A program made the translations under genes and the position numbers. A model generated the notes under the pieces. It did not search any database and was not told the DNA's origin. It saw only the letters and a program-made list of their open reading frames with translations. Of a DNA stretch of 64,000 nt, positions 1-8,658 are shown piece by piece; within the stretch, counting starts at the first letter, position 1; each line of letters opens with the position of its first letter. The stretch comes from Atriophallophorus winterbourni (Eukaryota > Platyhelminthes > Trematoda > Plagiorchiida > Microphallidae), in contig JACCGJ010020600.1 of assembly GCA_013407085.1 (NCBI GenBank), positions 19,518 through 83,517 of the forward strand. Reading direction: 5' to 3'.

Positions 1-120
1 CCATATTTTCTGGGACGGGAAACGCTGTGGAAAGAGGGAAAGATATGGTGCAGTATCACAAAGAATATAAGCGTAAAAAAGGATAATTAAGAATTGTGAA
101 TCGTCTGATAAAAATGGAGG

Positions 121-510
121 TCAAGGCGTTTTTTTAAAAATAATTAGGGATGGGGCAGAAATAACCGAAAGGGGTAGTGCGTTCCAAGCACGAGGAATCC
201 GGACGGCAAAGGAGTATCTGCGGCAGTCCAATCTACTATGCAGATGAGCTAACTTCAAGTGATGACCACGATTTGCTGCGTATGGGGCCATTTTAAGCAT
301 ACCCCTACATGGGTGAGTTTCTTCCGTCAATATCCGATACGCAAGGATCAGATCGCCTCGGATACGACGATAGTTTGTAGAGAATAATTGTAAAGTCGTA
401 AGACGTTCCTCATAGCTGACGGAGCTAAGCCCCTTGACAAGCTTCGTAGAACGTCTCTGCGGCTGTTCTAGGGCGTGCTGGTCACGTTTCAACCATGGGT
501 CCTCACCAGC
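121..510 (-). pseudogene. CR1-type LINE, C-terminal end of ORF2 (fragment)
   Basis: About 130 residues read on the minus strand and match the region downstream of the reverse transcriptase in CR1-like LINEs. The cues are a KLVKGL segment, YEERLTTLQLFSTNYRRIRGDLILAYRIL, then HSRLDCRRYSFAVRIPRAWNALP near the end. The same order appears at 10448-11110 and 16251-16655. No RT catalytic core is present, so this is a 5'-truncated copy. The junction with the + strand CR1 sequence lies near 505-525. Bases 1-120 look like its 3' untranslated part; I see nothing else there. Confidence 0.75.
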
Positions 511-520
511 CGCGGAGCCA

Positions 521-862
521 TACTGCGCGATTGTCACCAGACTTCAACGCCTGGAATCCCTACTAGATGTGAGAACCCAGCCTGTGTGCAGAAATCATCA
601 AGGTAATCATATAACGACAACTGCATCTTGATCATCGAAACCTCATACTGCTTCTCAACGACAAACCATTAAGCCGAAACCGACCAACGCCGATAAACTG
701 CCGGTAGTTCAAAAGGCCACTCAACGAAGCTTGCAATGCCAGACCATTGTATGCACGAATGTGTCTGAAAGCTCCTCGCCGTGCTTCCAAACACGCAGGA
801 AAGACGATGTGTAACAGTGGAATGCCATCTGCGAAAAATTGCAACTTGAAGAGTAACAGGTG
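521..862 (+). pseudogene. CR1-alpha LINE, ORF1 N-terminal part (left of Gypsy-1)
   Basis: The + strand carries degraded ORF1-like coding sequence, including a leucine-rich segment (IVTRLQRLESLLDV) that could be a short coiled coil, then low-complexity polar sequence. The region resumes across Gypsy-1 at 6339, where ORF1 continues with a basic segment (LVRLSRRPNSF). The 4-bp sequence GGTG at 859-862 recurs at 6339-6342, which supports one LINE split by the LTR element. Frame breaks make this non-functional. The ORF1 assignment of the most upstream part is inference. Confidence 0.5.
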
Positions 863-1057
863 TGTAACGAGATAGAGTGAATGATACTTCCAAACGAATG
901 AGAAGATAACGCCTGATAGAAAGGCTTTAATCAACTATAGATTTGGGCATATAGACTGTAACGAGAAAAGAGAACTGTTAACGAAGTAAAGCAGTACAAT
1001 ATGTTTAATATACGTGTGTGTTTATAAATAAGGAAAGGTATGGAAAATAATACGACA
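863..1057 (-). repeat. Gypsy-1 3' LTR
   Basis: It begins TGTAACGAG and ends TACGACA on the + strand (terminal TG..CA) and matches 4633-4779 plus 6295-6338. The internal polypyrimidine run starting TTCTTCCC at 1058 is the complement of the polypurine tract, and the same arrangement borders the Gypsy-2 LTR at 33891. The internal self-complementary motif TTTAATCAACTATA lies near 926-939. Confidence 0.85.
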
Positions 1058-1094
1058 TTCTTCCCGGCGGGAAAGAAATGTATGTTATAATAAG

Positions 1095-4000
1095 TCACGC
1101 CTCTCGATTTCGGAGACAGTAAGGTCTGACTCTTTGTTGCTGCGTGATGAGTTGTTCGGTATTATTCTTTTCGATAGGAGTATTTGAAGGTGTGTCACAA
1201 TCAAGAGTTTCGGGGGGTGAGTCCACTGGTTCGGAGCCAGTTGCTTGCAGTGATTGATCTACTGGGGCTAATCTTCGCAATGAGACGGTTTCCTCACGAC
1301 CATCATGATAACGTACGTGCGCATACTGGGGATTGCACTCCAACAGTTCGCCTTCCTCTACGAGCGGATCATACTTCGAATTACGAACATTCTTCTGAAT
1401 GAGTATCGGTCCGGGTACCAATAACCAATTCGGAAGACTAGTACCGGCAGGCGATCTGCGATTGTGCAGAAACATACGTTCGTGTGGAGTGGCATTAGTA
1501 GCGGTGCATAGAAGTGACCGTACCGCGTGAAGCGCATCCGGGAGCACCTGTTCCCACTGCTCTGTACTAAGCCCTCGGTTTCGCAAACTGAGAGAGATTG
1601 TTTTCCACAGTGTACCGTTCAAACGCTCTACCTGTCCATTTCCTTGAGGATTATATGAAGTAGTTCTACTGGTGGCAATTCCTCGAGAGTGGAGGAAAGC
1701 TTTAACATCAGCAGACATGAAAGAAGGTCCTCGGTCAGAGTGGATATAGGATGGCATACCAAAAATTGAAAATAGTTCGATAAAACGGGAAATAATTGTG
1801 GAACTGGTCATATCTGCACAGGGGAACGCAAAAGGGAAACGTGAAAATTCATCGATTACGGTCAGTAAATAGTGATTGCGTGTGGAAGATGGAATAGGTC
1901 CTTTAAAATCGACGCTAAGGCGCTCGAATGGTTTGGTTGCTTTAATCAGAGGGTCATTAGAGGGATAGTAGAACTTTGGTTTCAACTGTGAGCAAACGGT
2001 ACATTGTTGAATGATAGTTTTTACATTATCCACGGAGAAAGGTAGATTTTTTGATTTCACAAAATGGAACAAGCGAGTGATGCCAGGATGGCAGAGTGAG
2101 TCATGAATACTTTTCAAATGTGTGAGAGATTGAATGCTTGAACAAAAACCTCGAGATAACGCATCCGCTACCGTGTTGCTTGGACCAGGACGATAGACCA
2201 CGTCATATGAGAACTGGGAAAGCTCTATGCGCCAACGTTGGATTTTATCGTTCTTAATTTTGCTTGCAGCTTTGGAATCATACATGTAGGCGACAGAACG
2301 CTGGTCTGTGATCAACTTGAAATGACATCCGATGAGATAATGCCGCCACTTCCGGATGGCTTCGACGATTGCACATGCTTCTTTCTCTACCGCTGAGTGA
2401 TTGCGTTCACAATGAGATAGAGTTCGAGAGAAAAAGGCTACCGGGCGGCCGCTTTGGTTAAGGGTTGCGGAAATGGCTATGTCTGAGGCGTCGGTTTCAA
2501 CGACGAGAGGGACATTACGATCGATAGAAAACAGAGATGCTTGAACCAATTCAGATTTTAATGTGTTGTATGCCTCCATAGCCTTGCCTGACAGGGGGAA
2601 TGTTTGATTGTGAGTCAGATGATGGATTTTGTCGGAAAACTTTGAAAACCACTGGGAATAATATGAAAACATGCCGACAACCCTTTGTTGGGCTTTCGAA
2701 TCGGTTGGAGGTGGAAGCTTCAGCAGCGCTTCGAAGCGTTCTGGATCCGGTTTTACTGTTCCTGCTGACACTTCGTATCCAAGTAATTTGATTTGTTCGA
2801 CACCATAAACGCACTTGTCACGATTCAAAGTTAAACCATACTTTTCCACCACCTGCATAAACTTGCTCAAATTAATATCATGTTCTTTCTTATCCGCTCC
2901 GCAAATTGTGATGTCATCAATGTAAACATATGTGCCTTGAAGTGACTCAGTACGAATAAGTTCATCCATAACCCGTTGAAAACAGGCGACCCCATTCGTA
3001 ACACCGAATGGTATGCGTTTGTAATGATACAGGTTGCCACATGCTTCAAACGCGGTGTATTCACGTTCATTGTCTTTTATAGGGATCTGATGATAAGCAC
3101 TTTGAAGATCCACTGTGCTGAAGACACGGTAATGAGAGATTTTATCAATCAAATCATCAATGCGAGGCAAAGGATAGGCATCCAAGTATGTGAAGCGATT
3201 TATGGTTTGGCTGTAGTCAACAACCATGCGTTTTTTATGGCGTTCGTTAGTTGTGATCAAAACCTGTGCTCGCCAGGGTGACTGAGATGGTTCAATTATG
3301 CCATCTTTCAGCAACTTGTTAACTTCAGTCTGGATGAATAGTTCGTCACTGTGACTATGTCGCCTCGATTTAGTGGATATTGGCCGACATGATGGGTCGA
3401 GATGAACAAAAAGTGGAATCGGTGGTAGAGTGGCAACAGAGAGGCCACACAAGGAAAAAGGGGGTTGAATCCCCTCGAAAGGAATTTCTACCATCTGATG
3501 CCGTTGAAGGAAATCATGACCTAATAATACGTCAGCACAAAGGTCAGGAAGAATAGATAGTTTAACATTATCATAAGAATTGTTTTTATGGATAATGGAA
3601 ACGAAACAGTGACCTTTGGTACTACTTGTCATTGATGTAGAAGCCAGAACGATTTGATTTTTAGACTCTAGTACCGGCCATTTGTGTTCACGTATTATTT
3701 CTTCAGATACATAACTTTCAGAACTTCCGGTGTCAACCAGGGCATGGAGCGTTATACCATTGACACGGATTTTAGTAATTGCTTTCTTTAAACTGGTTGG
3801 CACGGCAGCTGTGGCAATGGCTGATGAAAGAAATGCGCAAGCAGGAGCATTATGTTTGACAAAGTTTGTAGAACGACAAACTTTGATGAAATGTCCCTTC
3901 TTGCCACATGATTTACAAACGGCTTCTCTAGCAGGGCATTTGTGACGTGGATGTCGATCATATCCACAGAAGAAACAATTACCTGGAAGCCTCGAGTGAG

Positions 4001-4616
4001 TAGTTGCCAAGGTTGTATCCGACTTAGAGGTATCGAGGTCTATGGTTTCCTTGGGAGATGCTTTGCAAGTAATGGCAGGAGCTGACGATGCATATGAATT
4101 AGACTGTTGCTGAGCCAAGTCCAACGACTTTGCTTGATCGAAAGCTGTCTGTAGATCGAGACATTTATGTTCCAGCAAACGTTGCCTGATAGGATTTGAT
4201 AGCAATCCAGAAATAAACGCATCACGCGTTGCATCATTTTGATTTTCAGTAGCGCTCACGGATTTGAAATGACAGTCTTTAGCGAATGTGTGCAATCTCT
4301 GAACAAACTGGTCGAGGTTTTCGGTTTGTGCTTGTTTGCAGGTCGCCAAAACATGTCGTGCGAACACTTCGTTTTTTGGTTGCACGTATATGGACTGAAG
4401 AGTGGCTACGGCCGATTCATATGTTGTGCATTGAGATATAAGTTTGTACACAGAAGGCGACAGAAAATGAATCAAAGTTTTGAGTTTGTCTGGTTTGTGC
4501 GATTCTATGATTTCAAGAAAATTGCTGAATGTGTAAAACCAATGCTCCCAGGAGTCGGCAGCGTTTGAAGCGTTCGGATCGGCGTCCAAGCGATCAGGTC
4601 TGAGTAAACGATCCAT
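1095..4616 (-). CDS. Gypsy-1 Gag-Pol polyprotein (single frame, 1173 aa)
   Basis: One uninterrupted frame encodes Gag then Pol. Gag ends in two canonical CX2CX4HX4C zinc knuckles (CFFCGYDRHPRHKC and CKSCGKKGHFIKVC, about residues 213-248). Next come an aspartic protease with LVDTGSSESY (about 292-301), reverse transcriptase with the YIDD box (YVYIDDITICG, about 565-575), RNase H with TDAS, EKEA and TDQ acidic positions (about 708-765), and integrase with an HHCC-like region and DDE residues in LSVDFKG, HSDRG and VERLNGTLWK (about 890-1020). The C-terminus (YAHVRYHDGREETVSLRRL) resembles a GPY/F-type module. There is no separate gag stop, so Gag and Pol are one polyprotein as written. The start is the first ATG, 16 nt downstream of the LTR. 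All catalytic motifs are present. This is the best-preserved transposon gene in the window. Confidence 0.93.
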   Translation of the reverse strand: MDRLLRPDRLDADPNASNAADSWEHWFYTFSNFLEIIESHKPDKLKTLIHFLSPSVYKLISQCTTYESAVATLQSIYVQPKNEVFARHVLATCKQAQTENLDQFVQRLHTFAKDCHFKSVSATENQNDATRDAFISGLLSNPIRQRLLEHKCLDLQTAFDQAKSLDLAQQQSNSYASSAPAITCKASPKETIDLDTSKSDTTLATTHSRLPGNCFFCGYDRHPRHKCPAREAVCKSCGKKGHFIKVCRSTNFVKHNAPACAFLSSAIATAAVPTSLKKAITKIRVNGITLHALVDTGSSESYVSEEIIREHKWPVLESKNQIVLASTSMTSSTKGHCFVSIIHKNNSYDNVKLSILPDLCADVLLGHDFLQRHQMVEIPFEGIQPPFSLCGLSVATLPPIPLFVHLDPSCRPISTKSRRHSHSDELFIQTEVNKLLKDGIIEPSQSPWRAQVLITTNERHKKRMVVDYSQTINRFTYLDAYPLPRIDDLIDKISHYRVFSTVDLQSAYHQIPIKDNEREYTAFEACGNLYHYKRIPFGVTNGVACFQRVMDELIRTESLQGTYVYIDDITICGADKKEHDINLSKFMQVVEKYGLTLNRDKCVYGVEQIKLLGYEVSAGTVKPDPERFEALLKLPPPTDSKAQQRVVGMFSYYSQWFSKFSDKIHHLTHNQTFPLSGKAMEAYNTLKSELVQASLFSIDRNVPLVVETDASDIAISATLNQSGRPVAFFSRTLSHCERNHSAVEKEACAIVEAIRKWRHYLIGCHFKLITDQRSVAYMYDSKAASKIKNDKIQRWRIELSQFSYDVVYRPGPSNTVADALSRGFCSSIQSLTHLKSIHDSLCHPGITRLFHFVKSKNLPFSVDNVKTIIQQCTVCSQLKPKFYYPSNDPLIKATKPFERLSVDFKGPIPSSTRNHYLLTVIDEFSRFPFAFPCADMTSSTIISRFIELFSIFGMPSYIHSDRGPSFMSADVKAFLHSRGIATSRTTSYNPQGNGQVERLNGTLWKTISLSLRNRGLSTEQWEQVLPDALHAVRSLLCTATNATPHERMFLHNRRSPAGTSLPNWLLVPGPILIQKNVRNSKYDPLVEEGELLECNPQYAHVRYHDGREETVSLRRLAPVDQSLQATGSEPVDSPPETLDCDTPSNTPIEKNNTEQLITQQQRVRPYCLRNREA

Positions 4617-4617
4617 T

Positions 4618-4631
4618 TATAGTTGATTAAA
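4618..4631 (-). promoter_or_regulatory. Gypsy-1 primer-binding site, apparently self-complementary to the LTR
   Basis: The element's sense strand reads ATTTAATCAACTATA directly after the 5' LTR, then the gag ATG. There is no TGG-starting tRNA primer-binding site. The 14 nt TTTAATCAACTATA are the exact reverse complement of TATAGTTGATTAAA inside the LTR (complement of 4696-4709). This fits priming by the element's own RNA 5' end, as known for Tf1 of fission yeast. Gypsy-2 has the same layout with different bases (see 37458-37469). Confidence 0.7.
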
Positions 4632-4632
4632 T

Positions 4633-4779
4633 TGTAACGAGATAGAGTGAATGATACTTCCAAACGATTGAGAAGATAACGCCTGATAGAAAGGCTTTAA
4701 TCAACTATAGATTTGGGCATATAGACTGTAACGAGAAAAGAGAACTGTTAACGAAGTAAAGCCGACACCTATGTTTAAT
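4633..4779 (-). repeat. Gypsy-1 5' LTR, R/U5-side part
   Basis: This part matches the 3' LTR at 863 onward with few differences, apart from a short diverged patch before the break at GTTTAAT (4773-4779). The remaining U3 part is at 6295-6338. A TATA-like CTATAT lies just upstream (in the element's sense) of the self-complementary motif. A transcription start at that motif is therefore plausible, but this is inference. Confidence 0.8.
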
Positions 4780-6287
4780 TATTTATTATTTATTATTTTA
4801 TTATTATTTCACACAAGTCTTTACAGACGATGTGCCAACAAGTATACCATGAAGAAGGTACATGATGAGAGAAAAAAGGAAAAAAAGAGGGTGATTTTTT
4901 GTCTGTCTGTTTACACATGCCGCTTTTGATCTTTTTTTGTCTTTTTTGGAATAAGGGAGGGGGGAGGGTCATTGATAAACTGGAACACAAGCACGGCAGG
5001 ATTCTCGCCACTGGTTCCTTTCTTGTGCCATCACACTGAGTGTTGTCAGCCACATGTCTTCACGGTCCTTCGGACCCCACCCGGGTAAGCGCGATGTTCC
5101 CACGATGGATAGTGGGGCTGTTAGACGTTTGAGGGTCTTCCGCCAGGTATTCCTTTGTCCGCCACGGCGACGTTTCCAATCTGGTCCGGCGAGAGCGAAA
5201 AGAGCTAGGCGAGGAAGGCGTCGCTCATCCATACGGAGAACGTGCCCCAGCCATCTCAGCTGGCACATGGATATATGATCGGAGAGTGGCACAGAGCGAT
5301 CGCCGGGGACTGCCTCCTGACGTCATCATTTTTGACTTTCTGTTGCCAGCTTAAACGAGCTATACTCCGCAGGCAGCGATGATCAAACGTCGATAATCGT
5401 TGACTATCAGCTTGTCGCAGCGTCCACGTCTCGCAGCCATACAGTAGAACTGCTCGTACGGTGGCCTGGTACACTATGCCCTTCAAGCGTAATCCAACAT
5501 CGCGTCGGCGCCACAGATACCGTAGCCCAGCGAAAGCATGGCGTGCTCTTGCAATCCGTGCTGTGATTTCAGCTTCGATATCGCCCGCAGTTGTGATGCA
5601 GCTCCCTAGGTAGGTGAATCTGTCAGTCACTTCCAGTTTATGGTTTTCGATCGTCAAATCAAGTGTTGGGTCTGTCCAATCTTGTAGGAACACTTTGCAT
5701 TTTGACGGAGAGAAGTGTAATCCATACAGTGACAACTGATCAACGAGTAGATCCAAAGCGCTTTGTATGGCGCAAGCATTCTCTCCGAGGAGAGCAATGT
5801 CGTCAGCATAGTCCAGATCCATAACTCGTCGACCGGGGAGCAGGTCGATCCCACAATTCGGTAGCTGGGCTGTTGCTGCCTGCATGACATCGTCAATCAC
5901 AAAGTTAAATAGGAATGGGGAGATCGGACATCCTTGAGGAACCCCGCTGGAGATGGTAAACTGCTTGGATAAGTCACCATAGGCTTTGACTCTGCCGGTG
6001 GTGTGGCAGTACAGCTTCTTGAGCAGGATTACGTACTTCGGTGGGACACCATGGCGAATGAGACAGTCCCAGAGGGCGGTTCTGTCAATGGAATCGAAGG
6101 CTGCTCTTATGTCAAGAAAGACGATGATTGTTGGGCGTGCGTATTGGTAACGTTGCTCCAAAATTTGGCGGAGCGTGAAGATTTGGTCCACACACCCGCG
6201 TCCTCCTCTAAAACCAGCCTGTTCTTCTCGGTACTCTGCTTCTCGGTAGCTGTTAAGCTGGCTAGGTATTGATAGGAAACAGTTAGA
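4780..6287 (-). mobile_element. RTE-A LINE, 5'-truncated, inserted in Gypsy-1 5' LTR
   Basis: A 1.5-kb RTE-like LINE on the minus strand, flanked by a 7-bp target duplication GTTTAAT (4773-4779 and 6288-6294). It starts within the RT fingers (EEQAGFRGGRGCVDQIFTLRQ) and ends at a 3' hairpin (4812-4834) and an AATAAT-type tail (4780-4810). A close relative, also 5'-truncated, lies at 13636-14097 on the + strand. This insertion is younger than Gypsy-1, because it interrupts the LTR. Confidence 0.85.
5256..6191 (-). pseudogene. RTE-A reverse transcriptase domain
   Basis: The 311-aa frame covers most of the RT palm and thumb. The first catalytic Asp is in VFLDIRAAFDSIDR, then SSGVPQGCPISPFLFN, then the YADD box in DLDYADDIALL, then SPSKCK, YLGS and LLYGCETWTL. 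The frame shifts near 5320, and the C-terminal segment (RWLGHVLRMDERRLP, then GWGPKDREDMW) reads in another frame at 4969-5292. The endonuclease is missing. The RT motifs are intact, but the copy cannot encode a full protein. Confidence 0.85.
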
Positions 6288-6294
6288 GTTTAAT

Positions 6295-6338
6295 ATAGTG
6301 TGTGTTATACATAAGGAAAGGTAGGAAAATAATACGAC
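6295..6338 (-). repeat. Gypsy-1 5' LTR, U3-side remainder
   Basis: It continues the LTR after the RTE-A insertion (AAGGAAAGGTAGGAAAATAA, matching 1031-1050 of the 3' LTR) and ends AATACGAC. It was pushed 1.5 kb away from the transcribed part of the element. Confidence 0.75.
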
Positions 6339-6339
6339 G

Positions 6340-6732
6340 GTGGTTTCCTTGGTACGTCTTTCCAGACGCCCGAACTCGTTTCACGCGGATGCACCACGTC
6401 TACTACGAATCACCCTTGAGTTTACTGTGAAGGTAGAAGAAGTCTTGCTCTCGGCCCACCTCCGGAATACGAATTCGCCTATCCGCATTTTTCCTGACGT
6501 TTCATGGTCTCAAAGACAGATGCAAAAGCAGACCGGTTACGATTGGAAATCGGAGAATGATAAACGCAGCATCTTTATTCACGGTGTTCCTGAGCTGAAC
6601 AATGAGGATTTAGCTAAGAACACTCTACACGACTACTCTCAATGGCGCTATATCCAAGAGCTTAGCAAAATCAAAGGAACTATGGCCGCTGCCGTGAAAC
6701 GCCTTCCCAAGTCCTCCAGTTACAAGGTAACC
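6340..6732 (+). pseudogene. CR1-alpha ORF1 (middle)
   Basis: About 130 residues with a basic start (LVRLSRRPNSFHADAPRLLRITL) and then KRSIFIHGVPELNNEDL, which matches the ORF1 segments of the CR1 copies at 56361 (NLIILGVPELADNPEAN) and 62317 (minus; SIVLLGVPENTSQAS). In CR1 elements ORF1 is an RNA-binding protein; its exact fold cannot be judged here. The frame is closed by a SINE-A insertion at 6727 and resumes after the duplicated CCAGTTACAAG. Confidence 0.6.
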
Positions 6733-6809
6733 TGACAGTATCTTAGCCCACGTACAGTCTCAGACTGTACGGCACTTTGCCTGGATCAGGCTTGTGCTTT
6801 CATACCATA
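6727..6809 (+). mobile_element. SINE-A, 5'-truncated copy, 11-bp TSD
   Basis: An 83-bp copy keeping only the 3' half of SINE-A (CCTGACAGTATCTTAGCCC through GCTTGTGCTTTCATACCA). It is flanked by the exact duplication CCAGTTACAAG (6716-6726 and 6810-6820). Loss of the other half fixes the orientation: the CATACA-like tail is the 3' end. Confidence 0.88.
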
Positions 6810-7189
6810 CCAGTTACAAGAGCAATGCTTCGCGCATTCTGAAAATTACATTCCACTCAGAGGATATGGTAAGTACCGCTTTGAGGTTGTGGTATGATAA
6901 CAAACGCTTTACACCCACGGAGGTTTGGCTTCGCTCCGCTGTCGACAAATCACAGCCTCGTCTACAATCACCAGTCACGTCGAATGGAAACCAATCTGCT
7001 AGCGAATTACACACGACTGTTTCAAAAAACTCTTAGGAGCCGGCTTCATCGGGGCCGGTGGAATAAGTGCACCTTCAAATCGCACACTGTACACACTGCA
7101 ATTGCGCAGCCTTTCATGCTGTTACACAAATGCTGCTGGTTTTATGAACAAACTCTCGGAGCTCCGTTACCGCCACTCCCTTTGTGCAT

Positions 7190-7596
7190 GGGACCTAATA
7201 GCCGTTACTGAGACTTGATTATCGAGCGCATTTCTTAATGCGGAACTCACCCTCCCCAATAAGTCTTTACTTCGTCGGGATCGTGCAACAAGAGGAGGTG
7301 GTGTCCCGCTCTATTACCATGAATCACTTCGTTGCGAACCATTAAGCGACCCTGCGTTGTGTGACTCTGATGTTCTATGGTGCCAAATGTCAATCAAACA
7401 AGACAGTCTTCTCCTGATTGCGGTTCTTTATAGACCACCCAGTAGCCATGCACAGCTTGATTCCTTCCTTATCTCTTCACTTCGGCACGCTCTAAACAAA
7501 CGATTTCCCTACATACTGATAATGGGAGAGTTCAATTGTCCTAGATTTTGTGGAGACCTTGTTTCTCAACCGTTTGCCACTGAACTGTCTGACTTA
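7190..7596 (+). pseudogene. CR1-alpha endonuclease, N-terminal part
   Basis: Broken APE-type endonuclease. Visible blocks are AVTET (near 7200), SLLRRDRATRGGGVPLYYHESL (near 7265-7330), VLYRPPSSHAQLD (7421-7460) and ILIMGEFNCPRF (7513-7550), where the usual GDFN motif reads GEFN. The same blocks are better preserved at 56933-58501. The frame stops where SINE-A inserted at 7597. Confidence 0.65.
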
Positions 7597-7825
7597 TGGT
7601 ATGAAAGCACAAGCCTGATCCAGGCAAAGTGCCGCACAGTCAGACTGCACGTGGGCAAAGATACTGTCAGGTTGCCCAGGCCTAGACAGATATGAGAGGG
7701 AAAATAGAAATAGAAATGGCAGTGAGACTCCAGCGTGTTTCAGCATAAAGCTCACTGCCGTTGGCCAATCAATTTAGCACGATGTTAGCCGTACATCACA
7801 GGAATGCTGCACGATTGCACATCCG
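7597..7825 (-). mobile_element. SINE-A, near full-length, 11-bp TSD
   Basis: A 229-bp copy in minus orientation, flanked by TGTCTGACTTA at 7586-7596 and 7826-7836. It contains the whole family sequence: a 5' part (GCAATCGTGCAGCATTCC, complement near 7805-7822), a middle with CACGCTGGAGTCTCACTGCC, and the 3' double-hairpin region. It has no open frame. Together with 29183-28381 it defines the family's full length at about 230 bp. Confidence 0.88.
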
Positions 7826-7864
7826 TGTCTGACTTACTGGCAGACTATCCATTGTACAACCACG

Positions 7865-8658
7865 GCTAAAGCCAGACTGGCATTCGCTAAACTTAAGTGC
7901 CTCTGGACGAGACGTGATTTACGCTGGGAATCAAAGGACGGATATTATTCCACTCGGTAAGGACAGTATTGCTATACGGGGTAATGTTGGACAGTTCGCT
8001 CAGAAGATGTTAGGAGGCTCGAGGTTTTCGACCAAACGTTGTTTGCGTAGGATTGCTCAACGTACGGTGGCAACACCACGTTGCAATTCTGAGGTCAGGC
8101 GCGGTTCTTAGGAAGCAACGGCCACTAGCTTCAGACAGCCATTAACCGACGTCGCCTCGCTGGTTGGGGCACGTCCTGCGCTAATGAAACCCGACGGTTA
8201 CCACGCGAGCGATTTATGCTCAGCTGGTACAGTCTCTGGACCAAAAGTGGCTGGCGGTCAGCCAACTAACATGGAAGAGTGGATTAAAAGGCTCACTTCT
8301 GTCTAGCTAGGGTTGGATACGAGCGCGCTTGCCCTGGATGGAGGTGCAAGGAAGGGGAGAGTGTATGCTCGACACATTGGCAACGATGGAATTGAACCGA
8401 CATCAATGGAAAGAGTGCATCATCTCTATTACTCCCTGACCACTCTGTGTTCAACAACTTATCAAAAAAAATCAAAAAAATTCAAAAAATGATTGTGTGT
8501 AAATGGACAAAAAAACATACCATGTTCCCATCTCACTTTTTATTTCTCTCTGTTTTACCCGAATTGTACCCCCTTTATGCTTTGTACTCTCATTGTTTAT
8601 GTTGAACGGCACCCTATCTGTATCAGATTGTGCAACTATATATATATATATATATATC
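7865..8658 (+). mobile_element. RTE-D LINE 3' fragment inside CR1-alpha
   Basis: This starts in RTE coding sequence (KARLAFAKLKCLWTRRDLRW, then LGHVL-like sequence near 8170), with many frame breaks, and ends in a hairpin (8609-8633) plus a TA microsatellite. ACCACG at 7859-7864 and 8659-8664 is the probable target duplication. CR1 coding sequence runs on directly across it (PLYNH, then RESTRF). The last 150 bases match SINE-B, so SINE-B and this LINE share a 3' end. Confidence 0.75.

Larger units (their letters stand above)
863..6338 (-). mobile_element. Gypsy-1 LTR retrotransposon, with nested RTE insertion
   Basis: A complete Ty3/Gypsy element in minus orientation. It has a 195-bp 3' LTR at 863-1057, one gag-pol frame at 1095-4616, and a 5' LTR at 4633-4779 plus 6295-6338, split by the RTE-A LINE. 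GGTG flanks both ends (859-862 and 6339-6342) as a probable 4-bp target duplication; the right LTR copy seems to have lost its terminal A. Next to the 3' LTR is the purine-rich tract (complement of 1058-1071). The element lies inside CR1-alpha. Its coding frame is intact, but the U3 promoter half of its 5' LTR is separated from the rest by about 1.5 kb of LINE. Confidence 0.88.

Noticed and set aside
8370..8445. B-box-like GGTTCAATTCC (minus) near a tRNA-like stretch
   Set aside because: It lies in the 3' region of the RTE-D fragment, and no acceptor or anticodon stem can be drawn.
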